A stretch of 64,000 nt of DNA from a virus. The position numbers and the translations under genes were made by a program. Where the stretch lies: positions 1-64,000 of the IMG/VR virus record IMGVR_UViG_3300032092_000011. One strand, given 5' to 3'. How positions within the stretch are numbered: the first letter of the stretch is position 1; the number at the start of each line of letters is the position of its first letter. Below the pieces are notes generated by a model. The model was not told the origin of the DNA and made no database searches. It worked only from the letters and a program-made list of their open reading frames with translations. This document shows, one piece after another, positions 15,399 to 25,624 of the stretch.

Positions 15399-16511
15399 TT
15401 ATTCAAATCCTATTTTTCTGTTGTGGGTAATAATACCGTTTGCAATAAAAAGATCAGTATTTTCAACATCTAATCGATACACTATTGTTTTTTCATCGAT
15501 TTCTTGTATAGAGATGATTTCAACTTCTTGTCCATTTTTATTTAGGAAAGTATCACCGATTGAAAGATCTGTAGTTTCACAGAAATTCCATATTCCATTT
15601 TGTTTTCTAAAATGAATATGGGTTCCTGACGCTATCAATAAACCATTATTAATAGAATAAGATGACCCAACACTAACTGGTGTAATCGATTTAACCGTTG
15701 CTGTATTAAATTCATACTCTAGAGTAGAATCAGACCAATTAACCCAAGCATTTTCATCTTCTGATAATCCAGAAATACTAACACTTTTTACTATGTCTTT
15801 TCGTCTAATATCTTTTAAAAGTTTAGTTGTACCATCTGCCATTTCAATAACAGAATCTCCTACCAGACAATTATCACCTCCACAACCTCTTGCTACATAA
15901 GTTGCGCCATAGTAAACAGTTCCCATACAAAATTGTTCTCCGTATCCAGCATATCCAACATACTGATTCCCGAGACAATCTAAACCTTCATAATACTGAT
16001 CGAATCCTGAATAAGTATCACATTGTTGTGGCGGTGGTGGTTCTACATAACTAAAAACCGCGGTTAATCTATAAGTATTTTGCCAGCCATCTGTTGGAAT
16101 ATAGTATGAAACGTTTGCCGAATATGACCAAATTTCATATGGATCCACGCGATACCAATATTGAAATGCATAACCAGACTGAGCAGATGCGTCTATTGTA
16201 ACCCAACTGTCATATGATTGCGTTACTGCATAAGTTGCTGGAAAATGGGAATCTAAATATCCGCTATACCATGGCGAAGTTACAGAAACTGTTCCGCCTC
16301 CATCAGAAGATAAAGTCCAGCATCTACTATTAATCCATTGGTTTCTAAACTGACCAGAAAAACTACCAGTTGAACTAGTTCCGTTGGGAGGGTTTGTAAA
16401 GAATTTACCTCTAATACTAGAAGCTGACGTGTATCCTCCTTGGCCACATTCAACGTATGATCGAAGCTGACTGAGCGTAACGCTACTGCCAGCGTAATAA
16501 ATTCTTCCCAT
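15399..16511 (-). CDS. virion-like protein with C-terminal Hint (intein-like) domain
   Basis: Residues 1-210 are a Ser/Tyr/Gly-rich extracellular-type region (MGRIYYAGSSVTLSQLRSYV, a PPPP hinge near 157-161, several Cys). From Cys215 a Hint domain begins: CLVGDSVIEMADGTTKLLKD, then SGTHIHF (TxxH block) and ENTDLFIANGIITHN ending in His-Asn. Only six residues (RKIGFE) follow, and the first is Arg, not Cys/Ser/Thr. Normal splicing is therefore unlikely and self-cleavage more likely. The N-terminal product might be released or attached to another molecule. It overlaps the methyltransferase gene by TAATG. Confidence 0.8.
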   Translation of the reverse strand: MGRIYYAGSSVTLSQLRSYVECGQGGYTSASSIRGKFFTNPPNGTSSTGSFSGQFRNQWINSRCWTLSSDGGGTVSVTSPWYSGYLDSHFPATYAVTQSYDSWVTIDASAQSGYAFQYWYRVDPYEIWSYSANVSYYIPTDGWQNTYRLTAVFSYVEPPPPQQCDTYSGFDQYYEGLDCLGNQYVGYAGYGEQFCMGTVYYGATYVARGCGGDNCLVGDSVIEMADGTTKLLKDIRRKDIVKSVSISGLSEDENAWVNWSDSTLEYEFNTATVKSITPVSVGSSYSINNGLLIASGTHIHFRKQNGIWNFCETTDLSIGDTFLNKNGQEVEIISIQEIDEKTIVYRLDVENTDLFIANGIITHNRKIGFE

Positions 16512-17266
16512 TATGAATTAACTATTTTTTGAACCCATTCATGTCTCCACTTAAAACCAGATTCGTATTTTTGATTATTAATAAGTGGACATATGTCATA
16601 ACTTGCAGGAACTACTTGAGGAGCAATTTCAATAACTTGATTCTGTACAGTAAAACCATGATCTTCTAATATAAGTTTAACCGTACAATATTCAATTTCA
16701 TTATTAATAACTATTCTATTAACTGCTGTAGAATGTCTATCGATCCACCATGCATATATACCATTAGTATTTAAATAGTTTTTAACAAAGTTACTAAATC
16801 CAAGTACTCCATTATAATCATCTGCAAAAGCATCAAATCCTACATTATAATAAATAAAGTCAAAATTAGTAGGAAATCCTTCTTCAAATAAAGCATCTTC
16901 CCATCTATTTTCAATAATATGGGTTGTTCCACCATTTACAAAACCTTGATTTTCTAATCTAGCTAATTGATTTTGATTTGGTTCAATAATCCACAATTCA
17001 GCACAATTTGCATTCTTAACAAGTTGATTAAGAATACCAATTCCACTACCAACAATTAGAACCTTCTTTCCAACAATATTAGTTGAAAATCTAGTAACCA
17101 AATCTTGATAAATTGGCATATCAAATGGATTAATTGTCCATCTTTCCCATTCAACATCGGTTAATAAGATGTTTAAATTAGGGTCATACAAATAACAATT
17201 AATCTGCTTGTTAATATCAGCAGGTGGTAAATTATTTGTGAAAACGTAATCTATTCGTGCTTGCAT
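16511..17266 (-). CDS. class I SAM-dependent methyltransferase
   Basis: Motif I is VLIVGSGIGILNQLVKNA, followed by ELWIIEPNQNQL (acidic end of strand 2) and FDFIYYNVGFDAF (motif IV region), a Rossmann-type methyltransferase. Length is 251 aa. The N-terminal 60 residues may be the substrate domain. It lies between a collagen-like fibre gene and the Hint protein. Methylation of a virion protein or its glycan is therefore inferred, although DNA or small-molecule targets cannot be excluded. Confidence 0.75.
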   Translation of the reverse strand: MQARIDYVFTNNLPPADINKQINCYLYDPNLNILLTDVEWERWTINPFDMPIYQDLVTRFSTNIVGKKVLIVGSGIGILNQLVKNANCAELWIIEPNQNQLARLENQGFVNGGTTHIIENRWEDALFEEGFPTNFDFIYYNVGFDAFADDYNGVLGFSNFVKNYLNTNGIYAWWIDRHSTAVNRIVINNEIEYCTVKLILEDHGFTVQNQVIEIAPQVVPASYDICPLINNQKYESGFKWRHEWVQKIVNS

Positions 17267-17267
17267 A

Positions 17268-20200
17268 TTACTTATTTTCTAATTGTTTTACTCTTTCTGA
17301 AAGTTGTTTAATTGCTTCAATAAGAACACCAACTAAATCATTGTAACTTACAGTTTTATATCCATCTAATCCATCAACTACATTGTCTGGTAAAACTTTT
17401 TCAACTTCTTGAGCAATTAAACCAGTTCTCTGTCTATCTAGATCAGAATTTAAATTATATCTAACACCTCTTAAAGATTCTACAATCTCTAAAGCATTAT
17501 CTATTGTTTCAATATTTGTTTTTAACTTTTCGTCAGAACTAATAGTAACATCAGAAAAAGTTGGTGAAGAGTTAGTGTTTACATACTGGTTTAACGAATT
17601 TGCATAACCATTATTTGTAATATAACTTGTCCAGTTTGCATTTGTTAGAATAGTTCTGTATGATTGGTATGCACCATTAGTGACTCTACGTACCCAGAAA
17701 TTATCAGAGTGGAAGTCGTGTACAAGTTGGAATCCATAGTTAGCAGACCATGAGTTACCCATTGAGTTAATCCATTGATTCCAATCTCCAGATGGTGTTC
17801 CATTTGGACTAGATGCAAAGAAGAATCCGGATGCTCTATTAAATCCATTTAAGTCTCCGTCATTAGTACTCTTTTTGTCACCATCACCATATACAATTCG
17901 ACTAATGCCTACACCACTTATAGAGCTTGCATCATATGATGCTGGGCCTGTTGGACCTGTAGGACCTGTAGGACCTGTAGGACCAGGACCTCCAGCTGAA
18001 CCATCTCTACCAGTTGCACCTTGGGGACCAGTCGGACCAGTCGGACCAGTTGCTCCAGTTCCACCAGTTCCACCAGTCGGACCTGTTGGTCCAGTTGCGC
18101 CTTGGGGACCAGTCGGACCAGGACCTCCATTAGAACCATTAGTTCCATTAGGACCTGTTGGACCTTGTCTACCCTGTGCTCCAGTCGGACCAGTTGCTCC
18201 AGTTCCACCAGTTCCACCAGTCGGACCTGTTGGTCCAGTTGCTCCTTGAGGACCAGTTGAACCAGTAGGACCAGTCGGTCCAGTCGGACCGGCTACCGTA
18301 GATGCCGCTCCAGTTGCTCCAGTAGGGCCTGTAGGACCTTGAATACCTTGTGGTCCTGGACTTCCATTAGAACCATTTGTTCCAGCGGCTCCTTGAGCAC
18401 CGTTTGCTCCGGCTAGTCCATCAATACCAGATGGTCCTTGTCTACCTTGTGGACCAGTTGCTCCAGTAGGGCCAGTAGGGCCAGTTGCGCCCTGTACACC
18501 AGTCGATCCAGTTCCACCAGTTGCTCCAGTTGCACCCTGCGGCCCAGTCGGACCAGGACCTCCATTAGAACCATTAGTTCCATTTGGACCAGTAGGACCT
18601 TGTCTACCCTGTGCTCCAGTCGAACCAGTTGCTCCTTGAGCTCCAGTTCCACCAGTTCCACCAGTCGGACCAGTTGCTCCTTGAGGACCAGTCGCTCCTT
18701 GAGCTCCAGTTCCACCAGTTCCACCAGTCGGACCAGTTGCTCCTTGAGGACCAGTTGCTCCAGTTCCACCAGTCGGACCAGTTGCTCCTTGAGGACCAGT
18801 TGAACCAGTAGGACCAGTAGGTCCAGTAGGTCCAATTGCCCATGAATGAGAACTAGAACTTGTGTAATAAACACCACCATTAGGAATAGTAACCATGCCA
18901 GGCATCCATTTTAATGCGCCTGTGTCGCCATTATGAGTTGCAATTAATACCCATCCATCACCAACCTGAACCGAACCATCATTATACGCATGAACTGCTA
19001 ATCTTCCAGAATCATACGGATGGCTCATTCCTCGCCCAATTTTATACCAAACACCATTCCATGCTGGTACACTTAAGTTAGATACCGGACCGATATCTAA
19101 ATATCCAGAAGATCCTAAACTATTATCAACTGGTATAATAATTACTCTTTGATCCCATGTTAGTCTAGCAGAAGACCAAGTTACATTACCTCCTCCACTT
19201 ATAGCATAGTTTGCATTCGCAGTTTCATATTCAGTAGGACCCGTTGGTCCAGTTGCTCCTGTATTTCCTTGAGGACCTGTTGAACCTGTCGAACCAGTAG
19301 AACCTTGAGGTCCAGTTGCTCCTGTATTTCCAGTAATACCAGTTGGACCTTGATTTCCTTGTGCTCCAGTATTTCCAGTAATACCAGTTGGACCTTGATT
19401 TCCTTGAGGTCCTGTATTTCCTTGTGGACCAGTTGGACCCTGTCTACCTTGAAAACCTTGAGGTCCAGTAATACCAGTTGGACCTTGATTTCCTTGTGCT
19501 CCTGTATTTCCAGTAATACCAGTTGGACCTTGATTACCTTGAGGACCAGTTGCTCCTGTATTTCCAGTAATACCAGTCGGACCTTGATTACCTTGTGCTC
19601 CAGTATTTCCTTGAGGACCAGTTGGACCTTGATTTCCTTGAGCTCCTGTATTTCCAGTAATACCAGTTGGACCTTGATTTCCTTGTGCTCCAGTATTTCC
19701 TTGAGGACCGGTTGGACCCTGTCTACCTTGTGTTCCTTGAGCTCCAGTATTTCCTTGAGCTCCAGTATTTCCTTGAGGACCTGTCGGTCCTTGTACACCT
19801 GCTGCACCAACAACAGACATATCAGTTATATATGTCCATGTACCATTCCATAAATAAAGTGCTCCATAATCTGGATCAGTTTGCGGCAATGTTCCAGCAA
19901 CTAAACCAAATTCTCCAACTGGAGCAACATCACCTAATAACTGTGCAGTACTATCATATATTCTATAAATTCTAAATCCTTGTCCAGTAGTTCCCTGGGA
20001 TCCAGTTGGTCCCTGTCTACCTTGAAAACCTTGAGCTCCAACAGTTCCTTGTACTCCTGTTGGACCTTGATTACCTTGAGCTCCAGTTGAACCTTGCAAT
20101 CCAGTAGGACCTTGGTTTCCTTGAGCTCCAATAGTTCCTTGTACTCCTGTTGGACCTTGATTACCTTGAGCTCCAGTTGAACCTTGTAATCCAGTAGGAC

Positions 20201-20663
20201 CTTGATTACCTTGAGCTCCAGTTGAACCTTGTAATCCAGTAGGACCTTGGTTTCCTTGAGGACCTGTCGGTCCTTGTCTACCTTGTGCTCCTAAATCTCC
20301 TTGAGGACCTGTCGGTCCTTGTCTACCTTGAAAACCTTGAGCTCCAGTTGAACCTTGTAATCCAGTAGGACCTTGATTACCTTGAGCTCCAGTTGAACCT
20401 TGCAATCCAGTAGGACCTTGGTTTCCCTGAAATCCGGTCGGTCCTTGATTTCCTTGAGCTCCAGTTGAACCTTGAGGACCATTCGGACCTTGGTTTCCCT
20501 GAAATCCGGTCGGTCCTTGATTTCCTTGAGCTCCAGTCGGTCCTTGACGACCCTGACTTCCTTGCGGTCCTGTTGGACCAGCTGGAATACCTGTAATTCT
20601 GGTATCTATGGAGGTTATTTTTGAATCAAGAGACTCAACCTGCTTAATTTTAATTATCGACAC
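17268..20663 (-). CDS. collagen-like tail fibre with S74 chaperone end, 1131 aa
   Basis: A short head ([15 protein letters not shown]) is followed by long Gly-X-Y collagen tracts made of GPTGPQG, GNQGPTG and GSTGAQG units (about residues 28-232, 290-490 and 608-905). A globular insert at 233-288 ([20 protein letters not shown]) breaks the tract, and another lies at 490-607. The C-terminus ([20 protein letters not shown], then [12 protein letters not shown]) is an S74 intramolecular chaperone domain, which trimerises fibres and then cuts itself off. The start is a GTG; no ATG is available. A late-type promoter lies at 20690-20703. Thr-rich G-P-T triplets are possible glycosylation sites. Confidence 0.92.
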   Translation of the reverse strand: MSIIKIKQVESLDSKITSIDTRITGIPAGPTGPQGSQGRQGPTGAQGNQGPTGFQGNQGPNGPQGSTGAQGNQGPTGFQGNQGPTGLQGSTGAQGNQGPTGLQGSTGAQGFQGRQGPTGPQGDLGAQGRQGPTGPQGNQGPTGLQGSTGAQGNQGPTGLQGSTGAQGNQGPTGVQGTIGAQGNQGPTGLQGSTGAQGNQGPTGVQGTVGAQGFQGRQGPTGSQGTTGQGFRIYRIYDSTAQLLGDVAPVGEFGLVAGTLPQTDPDYGALYLWNGTWTYITDMSVVGAAGVQGPTGPQGNTGAQGNTGAQGTQGRQGPTGPQGNTGAQGNQGPTGITGNTGAQGNQGPTGPQGNTGAQGNQGPTGITGNTGATGPQGNQGPTGITGNTGAQGNQGPTGITGPQGFQGRQGPTGPQGNTGPQGNQGPTGITGNTGAQGNQGPTGITGNTGATGPQGSTGSTGSTGPQGNTGATGPTGPTEYETANANYAISGGGNVTWSSARLTWDQRVIIIPVDNSLGSSGYLDIGPVSNLSVPAWNGVWYKIGRGMSHPYDSGRLAVHAYNDGSVQVGDGWVLIATHNGDTGALKWMPGMVTIPNGGVYYTSSSSHSWAIGPTGPTGPTGSTGPQGATGPTGGTGATGPQGATGPTGGTGGTGAQGATGPQGATGPTGGTGGTGAQGATGSTGAQGRQGPTGPNGTNGSNGGPGPTGPQGATGATGGTGSTGVQGATGPTGPTGATGPQGRQGPSGIDGLAGANGAQGAAGTNGSNGSPGPQGIQGPTGPTGATGAASTVAGPTGPTGPTGSTGPQGATGPTGPTGGTGGTGATGPTGAQGRQGPTGPNGTNGSNGGPGPTGPQGATGPTGPTGGTGGTGATGPTGPTGPQGATGRDGSAGGPGPTGPTGPTGPTGPASYDASSISGVGISRIVYGDGDKKSTNDGDLNGFNRASGFFFASSPNGTPSGDWNQWINSMGNSWSANYGFQLVHDFHSDNFWVRRVTNGAYQSYRTILTNANWTSYITNNGYANSLNQYVNTNSSPTFSDVTISSDEKLKTNIETIDNALEIVESLRGVRYNLNSDLDRQRTGLIAQEVEKVLPDNVVDGLDGYKTVSYNDLVGVLIEAIKQLSERVKQLENK
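17940..20590 (-). repeat. collagen Gly-X-Y coding repeats of first fibre
   Basis: The DNA is built of 9-base triplet units and longer 18- to 36-base near-identical blocks encoding G-P-T, G-P-Q, G-N-Q and G-S-T. The tract is broken by unique sequence at about 18840-19230 and 19800-19985. Such repeats can lengthen or shorten by recombination. Confidence 0.9.
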
Positions 20664-20689
20664 GGTTTTCTGAATTATTTTTAAATCTC

Positions 20690-20703
20690 AATCTATATAT
20701 TAG
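20690..20703 (-). promoter_or_regulatory. late-type promoter
   Basis: Minus strand CTAATATATAGATT before the first collagen-like fibre gene. Confidence 0.65.
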
Positions 20704-20725
20704 ACTTAATTAGTAAGCGTCTAAC

Positions 20726-21895
20726 CTATTTTATTAAATTTGTTTTCCAATCGTAAGACCATTTAGTCTTTTTAGATTTTTTATACAAATTAGAAATTAG
20801 TTTGTCATACACTTCAACTAATCCTGGATTATGAATTGTATATCTTTTTAAAATATTTTGGTTTCTTTCATTATATTCTTCTATATTATTGTCGTGATTC
20901 TGTAAAACCCAGTCCAATTGTTTTGAACCTATTTCAATATTAAAATCTGGATAATAATATCCAGCATCTTTAATCATGTCAGCATTATGAATTAACGGAA
21001 AATTAAAGAATAAAACATCTAAATATGCATAGTTTAATGGATTTTCCCATTGATGCGAAATAACAATATCTGTCGCCTCTGATAAGTAATGACATACTGG
21101 GTATCTTGGTGTAAATTTAATTTTAGGAGGTTTAGCATTTACAATATCTAAATGTTTAATCATAGTTTTATAATAACTATTCTTTAATAATCTTTCACCG
21201 CTTGCTATTTGTAATAAATCAAATTTTGCTCCATTCCTAAATGATTCTTCGGCTATTAAAATTGGAATCATTGAAAATTTAACAACATTGAGATTAGGTT
21301 CAAAAACAGATATTCTTTTTTTAGAATCTGGATAATATATTGGTAGATTTTTATTTAAATCAATTCTGGTTTTTAAATCTTCTTGTAAAAACATAGGATC
21401 CCAAACAAATGGAACTGGAATAGCATTAGTTCTAAAAATAGTTTGATAATAATAATGATTTTGATAACCTTGCTGTGGAACATACCATATTTCATCTGAC
21501 CCTAAGTCCCACGTTGAAACCAATTCTTTAGATTCATTGAAAAGAGATCTTTCCATATCAATAACATAATTGTTACCGCACATGTATTTAATAACGCGCT
21601 TATGTGGAGAAACTGCTTTAAATTGATCCATGTGATCTTTAGGAAAAGAAGTTCCTAGAGTAATAAGAATATCAATATCTTTCCAGCATTCCCAGTATGA
21701 TTTAACAGGAAACCTAGTATGATCCCATACAACCTTTGTATAATCCGTTAATTTATTTCCAGTGTCTAAAATATAAACTTCATGTTTGCCTATTTGCTTT
21801 AATGCGTTTGCTAGAAAGATAGCATTTTGCTTAATACCATTAACCCAAATGCTTTCATTTTCAGATTGTAATCCTAATGTGATACCTATTACCAT
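20726..21895 (-). CDS. DUF2827-type glycosyltransferase, 389 aa
   Basis: The start MVIGITLGLQSENESIWVNG followed by KQNAIFLANALKQIG is typical of the DUF2827 family of GT-B-like glycosyltransferases. Further matches are YMCGNNYVIDME, DEIWYVPQQGYQN and the C-terminal PLIHNADMIKDAGYYYPDF. The sugar and acceptor are unknown. It lies directly upstream of the first collagen-like fibre gene and may decorate the fibre or another virion part. Confidence 0.72.
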   Translation of the reverse strand: MVIGITLGLQSENESIWVNGIKQNAIFLANALKQIGKHEVYILDTGNKLTDYTKVVWDHTRFPVKSYWECWKDIDILITLGTSFPKDHMDQFKAVSPHKRVIKYMCGNNYVIDMERSLFNESKELVSTWDLGSDEIWYVPQQGYQNHYYYQTIFRTNAIPVPFVWDPMFLQEDLKTRIDLNKNLPIYYPDSKKRISVFEPNLNVVKFSMIPILIAEESFRNGAKFDLLQIASGERLLKNSYYKTMIKHLDIVNAKPPKIKFTPRYPVCHYLSEATDIVISHQWENPLNYAYLDVLFFNFPLIHNADMIKDAGYYYPDFNIEIGSKQLDWVLQNHDNNIEEYNERNQNILKRYTIHNPGLVEVYDKLISNLYKKSKKTKWSYDWKTNLIK

Positions 21896-21927
21896 AACTA
21901 TTCTTTATTTAGATATTTATTGACATT

Positions 21928-21957
21928 AAAAAAGGGAGCTTTTCAGCTCCCTTTTAT
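21928..21957 (-). terminator. intrinsic terminator
   Basis: AAAGGGAGCT (21931-21940) pairs with AGCTCCCTTT (21945-21954), with T runs on both sides, after the SVDSLET coiled-coil gene. Confidence 0.92.
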
Positions 21958-21976
21958 TATTAAAATATTAGTACTA

Positions 21977-23347
21977 TTATGCTACAACGTATGTAACTTC
22001 TAAAGTATCATTTGAATCAATTTGATATGCTACTCCAGAGAATGTAATATCTCTACCTACAACAGTAGTAGCTACCAAAGTTTTTAAACCGTTTACATAT
22101 AGGTGACAAACTTCAGCTCTAACTGGTTCAGTTGCAACGTTAATTACAATTGGTGCACCAGCTGCAATTGGAAGAGTTACAGCAGGAGCAGTAATTCTTT
22201 CAGATACAAAATCTTCATTATTTACATAATTCGTATCGATACTTGCTACAGTAGCTTGAACTGTTGAAATTCTAGTATTGATTGAAGTAACATCATTATT
22301 GGTTGCTGTAATTTCAGCACCTAATGCAGTTTCTAATGAGTCAACCGATGCATCAGCTCTTAATACGAAAGAAGCAAATGCAGAATCATTAGTAGTATCA
22401 ACCGCATTAATAATAGATACGATTTCAGCAAAAGTATCGGCACTTGCAGTTGCAGCATTTAAGATTGCATCAATTCTTGCTTTTTCAGTAGATACTAAAG
22501 CAGCTAATGAAGTATCTCCAGATGTTCTAGCTGTAATTTCGCCAGATAATGCAGTTTCTAATGAATCGATAGAAGCTCTATCTTGGGTAACTGCAGCGGC
22601 TCTAGTAGATTCTTCAGCAGAAATTCTAGTAGTTAATGAAGTGTCTGCGGTACTTCTAGTATTTTCTTCCGTAGAAATTCTAGTAGTTAATGAAGTAACA
22701 TCAGTGTTAGTTGCAGTAATTTCGGCAGCTAACGCAGTTTCTAATGAATCAACTGAAGAGGGTAAAGTAGCAATCACAGTTTCGATTGAATCTACTGAAG
22801 AACCTAATTGTACTAAAGCAGTTGATTGAACTGTATTTACAGATTCAACAGTAGAAACTCTTGTATCAACTGAAGTTTTGGTTGCTAAAGTTCCAGCTAA
22901 AGTTTCTAACGAATCGATAGAAGCATCTTGAGCAGTATTTGTTGTAGCAACAGTTGCAATAGCAGTTGATTGAACTGTATTTACAGATTCAACTGCAGTA
23001 ACTCTTGTATCAACCGATGATTTAGTTGCTAGAGTGCCGGCTAGAGTCTCTAATGAATCGATTGATGCGTCCTGGGCTGTGTTGGTTGAGTTTGCGCTAC
23101 TGATTAACGTTTCTAATGAATCAACGGAGTTAGTTAAACCAGCGGTTCCACCACCTACAGCAGATTCTAACGAATCAATAGATGCTAATGTTGTTGAAAG
23201 TAAACCTTCAACGGAATCTACTGAAGCCTCAACACCATCAAATCTAGTGTCTACTGCAGCAGCATTTGGGATCTGAACATCAGTAACGGTTGCCCAGTTT
23301 ACCGTTTTAAGGAAGTCAGAAATTTGTTTTGACCTTAATTGCGACAT
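21977..23347 (-). CDS. coiled-coil structural protein with SVDSLET repeats, 456 aa
   Basis: Residues of about 25-370 repeat the heptad-like unit (A)SVDSLETxxxxxTxTDVTSLTTRIST, predicting a long parallel coiled coil, probably trimeric. The last 80 residues are a beta domain (VTLPIAAGAPIVINVATEPV, then VCHLYVNGLKTLV) that could be a tip or receptor-binding head. Such rods are typical of tail or whisker fibres. It has a late-type promoter at 23392-23404 and ends at a strong terminator. The neighbour at 23443 shares the same repeat. Confidence 0.75.
   Translation of the reverse strand: MSQLRSKQISDFLKTVNWATVTDVQIPNAAAVDTRFDGVEASVDSVEGLLSTTLASIDSLESAVGGGTAGLTNSVDSLETLISSANSTNTAQDASIDSLETLAGTLATKSSVDTRVTAVESVNTVQSTAIATVATTNTAQDASIDSLETLAGTLATKTSVDTRVSTVESVNTVQSTALVQLGSSVDSIETVIATLPSSVDSLETALAAEITATNTDVTSLTTRISTEENTRSTADTSLTTRISAEESTRAAAVTQDRASIDSLETALSGEITARTSGDTSLAALVSTEKARIDAILNAATASADTFAEIVSIINAVDTTNDSAFASFVLRADASVDSLETALGAEITATNNDVTSINTRISTVQATVASIDTNYVNNEDFVSERITAPAVTLPIAAGAPIVINVATEPVRAEVCHLYVNGLKTLVATTVVGRDITFSGVAYQIDSNDTLEVTYVVA
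22250..23330 (-). repeat. SVDSLET/RISTEE coiled-coil coding repeats
   Basis: Several near-copies of a 60-90-base block encode (S/I)DSLETLAGTLATKxSVDTR and related heptads. Two blocks around 22830-23060 are nearly identical. The repeat explains the low-complexity look of this stretch on both strands. Confidence 0.75.
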
Positions 23348-23391
23348 GTCTAATTGTTATTTTTCGGCCTTAGAAGTTTATTCCTCTAATG

Positions 23392-23404
23392 GTTTATATA
23401 TTTA
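23392..23404 (-). promoter_or_regulatory. late-type promoter variant
   Basis: Minus strand TAAATATATAAAC upstream of the 456-aa coiled-coil gene. Confidence 0.55.
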
Positions 23405-23442
23405 GTCGCATCTTCCGAAATAACAATAACCTTATAATAATT

Positions 23443-24873
23443 TTAGCGGTGGATTTGATAATTGAAGTCGATTCGATCTGAATCTTCTAAGAAATAACCA
23501 GAAACTTCTGCATTCCAATACAATTGATCGCCTTGATCCAAGTCAACGTATGATTTTGCTGTGGTTCCGCCATCTCCTGAGAAATAGCATGCATATCCAT
23601 TTTTAGTTCCATTTCCAACATCATTAATAACTCCATTTACGTTAACTTCGATATATGTTGTTGGCGCAGGATCTAGTGCTAAACCTAACCCAGTACCTTG
23701 AATAGTTGAACTTAAAATTACTAAATTTGGAATTAAGTTTCTTTCAGTATATGGCACTACATTTGGTGCTAAATTACTTTCAACTGGAATTTCAGCTGCT
23801 AAACTTGCTAATGTTGTAATACTAGCCGTTAAACTATTAATTTGAGAAATTAAATTAGATTCGATTGTTGAAACTCTTGTGTCAACAGAAGTTTTACTTG
23901 CTAATGTGATAGCTAAATTTTCTAATGAATCAACCGAATTTTCAACAGTATCTATTTCATTACCAGTCGTTGTTAAATCAGATCTTAATTCAGAAATATC
24001 TGTTACTAAATCGCCAACTTCAGTGTAAGCTTCTAATTGATACGATATTCTTTGACCAACTTCCCATTCTAAATCTTCAATAATATTGCTAGATGAAACA
24101 GATTCAAAATCTAATGTTAATTTAATAGCATCTGCAAAATCGGTAGATGAATTATTTGAATTTAGGTTAATTCTTTCCCATGAAATAATATCATATATTG
24201 CATATTGCGTTGGTGAAAGGGTGTTAATTATTGTGATTGTTGCTTTTTGACCAGGGCTTGAAAATCTCTGCATTAAAAAATTTTCAAGAGAAGACAATCT
24301 AATATTATTTTCGTTTAAATTATTAAAAATAATACTAGTTGTCAATTCTGGATTTGTGCTATTAACTGATGCCTTTCCAAAAGAAGTTGGATTAGATCCA
24401 CTTACTGATATAATATTAAAAGTAGAAACTAGAATATCTCCGGCAACTGAAGTCTGTAAAGCTGGAACTCCTGTTGCTACAACTTCAGCAATTTTAAATT
24501 GTGCAAACTCGTATCTTTTAGTTGCAGGAAAGTAATTTCTAGTATCGGTGAATATAACTTCAGCATATAGATCTCCTAAATCTAAATTACTAGAATAAAA
24601 TTGAGAAATTGTAAATGTTGCCTCTCCTTTAGATTCATCAAATTGCGAAATTGTAATAGGTTCAGCATATTCATTTGGATAATTGTATACAAGTAATCTT
24701 TTGCCAGCCGAATTGAATAAAGAAACTTTTAAAGTTCCGGTTCTTCTAATATCTAATTGTTTACCAATAAAGTCCTTGTATAAAGTGAGCTTAATATTGG
24801 TAGAAAGGCCTTGACCAACCGTTACTACATTTTCTAAATATATTAAAATGTCATCTTTAGCAATATAAGCCAT
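23443..24873 (-). CDS. virion structural protein, 476 aa, with short coiled coil
   Basis: The first 300 residues are beta-rich (IKLTLYKDFIGKQLDIRRTG, FTISQFYSSNLDLGDLYAEV). A short ENSVDSLENLAITLASKTSV coiled coil at about 315-340 copies the repeat of the next gene. The C-terminal 90 residues form a probable beta-sandwich (TYIEVNVNGVIND, FLEDSDRIDFNYQ). A late-type promoter lies at 24894-24907. A baseplate or fibre-connector role is inferred from the repeat and context; no family was recognised. Confidence 0.65.
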   Translation of the reverse strand: MAYIAKDDILIYLENVVTVGQGLSTNIKLTLYKDFIGKQLDIRRTGTLKVSLFNSAGKRLLVYNYPNEYAEPITISQFDESKGEATFTISQFYSSNLDLGDLYAEVIFTDTRNYFPATKRYEFAQFKIAEVVATGVPALQTSVAGDILVSTFNIISVSGSNPTSFGKASVNSTNPELTTSIIFNNLNENNIRLSSLENFLMQRFSSPGQKATITIINTLSPTQYAIYDIISWERINLNSNNSSTDFADAIKLTLDFESVSSSNIIEDLEWEVGQRISYQLEAYTEVGDLVTDISELRSDLTTTGNEIDTVENSVDSLENLAITLASKTSVDTRVSTIESNLISQINSLTASITTLASLAAEIPVESNLAPNVVPYTERNLIPNLVILSSTIQGTGLGLALDPAPTTYIEVNVNGVINDVGNGTKNGYACYFSGDGGTTAKSYVDLDQGDQLYWNAEVSGYFLEDSDRIDFNYQIHR

Positions 24874-24893
24874 TTTAGGATTTTATGTTTATT

Positions 24894-24907
24894 CAATCTA
24901 TATATTT
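24894..24907 (-). promoter_or_regulatory. late-type promoter
   Basis: Minus strand TAAATATATAGATTG, 20 bases before the 476-aa structural gene. Confidence 0.65.
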
Positions 24908-24924
24908 ATATTAGACATAGGTGA

Positions 24925-25605
24925 TTATCCTCCGGTTTGAAGATAATTGAATATTTTATAAGACAATATTGGAATAATCGCATCTTCAATAGGAAGATCC
25001 TTTTTAATGTCCGCCCTAATTATCATGATTTTTGGATCTTCCTTAAATTTATTTACAAAATCCGATATTTTTTCTAGACTAAATTCTTCTGGCCCAAAAT
25101 TAAACTCGATTTTAAACTTCTTAGGATCTTGCTTTAAGATAGGTTTATTAAAACTATAAAAATATTGAGACAATGAAGTACATACAATAACATATCCAGA
25201 ACTATAAACTAATTTTTTATTAGGAATTTGGGTTATTGCCATGCATTTTTCTAGTTCTCTCCATTTACCCCTAACATCCTTATATATTTTTTCAAGGAAA
25301 ATTGTTGCATCTTCTGCAATCTTTTTTAAAACCTCTAATTCTTCATTATGCTCATTTTCGTAAGCAATTGACATAGTGTCTAGATCAATTCCTTTAATCT
25401 TTTGTAATTTAGATGAGTTTTCATCAATCGTATATTTAAACTTATATAGGCTTTCTAGATGTGATTCAATTTCACTTAATACAGGATATACTCTGTTCTC
25501 ACGAACCATCGACTGATATTTCATACCAGCCGATAGTAACTTATACTTTTTAAATTCGTAATCTATTGGACCTGAAAAGATCCAATCTTTCTGCAGAATT
25601 TCCAT
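24925..25605 (-). CDS. hypothetical protein, 226 aa
   Basis: Mostly helical with many charged residues (LSEIESHLESLYKFKYTIDE, IAEDATIFLEKIYKDVRGKW). A more beta-like segment follows (YSSGYVIVCTSLSQYFYSF). No family was recognised. It is upstream of the structural genes in the same direction. The A-rich leader before its ATG is typical of this genome. Confidence 0.65.
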   Translation of the reverse strand: MEILQKDWIFSGPIDYEFKKYKLLSAGMKYQSMVRENRVYPVLSEIESHLESLYKFKYTIDENSSKLQKIKGIDLDTMSIAYENEHNEELEVLKKIAEDATIFLEKIYKDVRGKWRELEKCMAITQIPNKKLVYSSGYVIVCTSLSQYFYSFNKPILKQDPKKFKIEFNFGPEEFSLEKISDFVNKFKEDPKIMIIRADIKKDLPIEDAIIPILSYKIFNYLQTGG

Positions 25606-25624
25606 GTGTTATTTATCATGGAAA

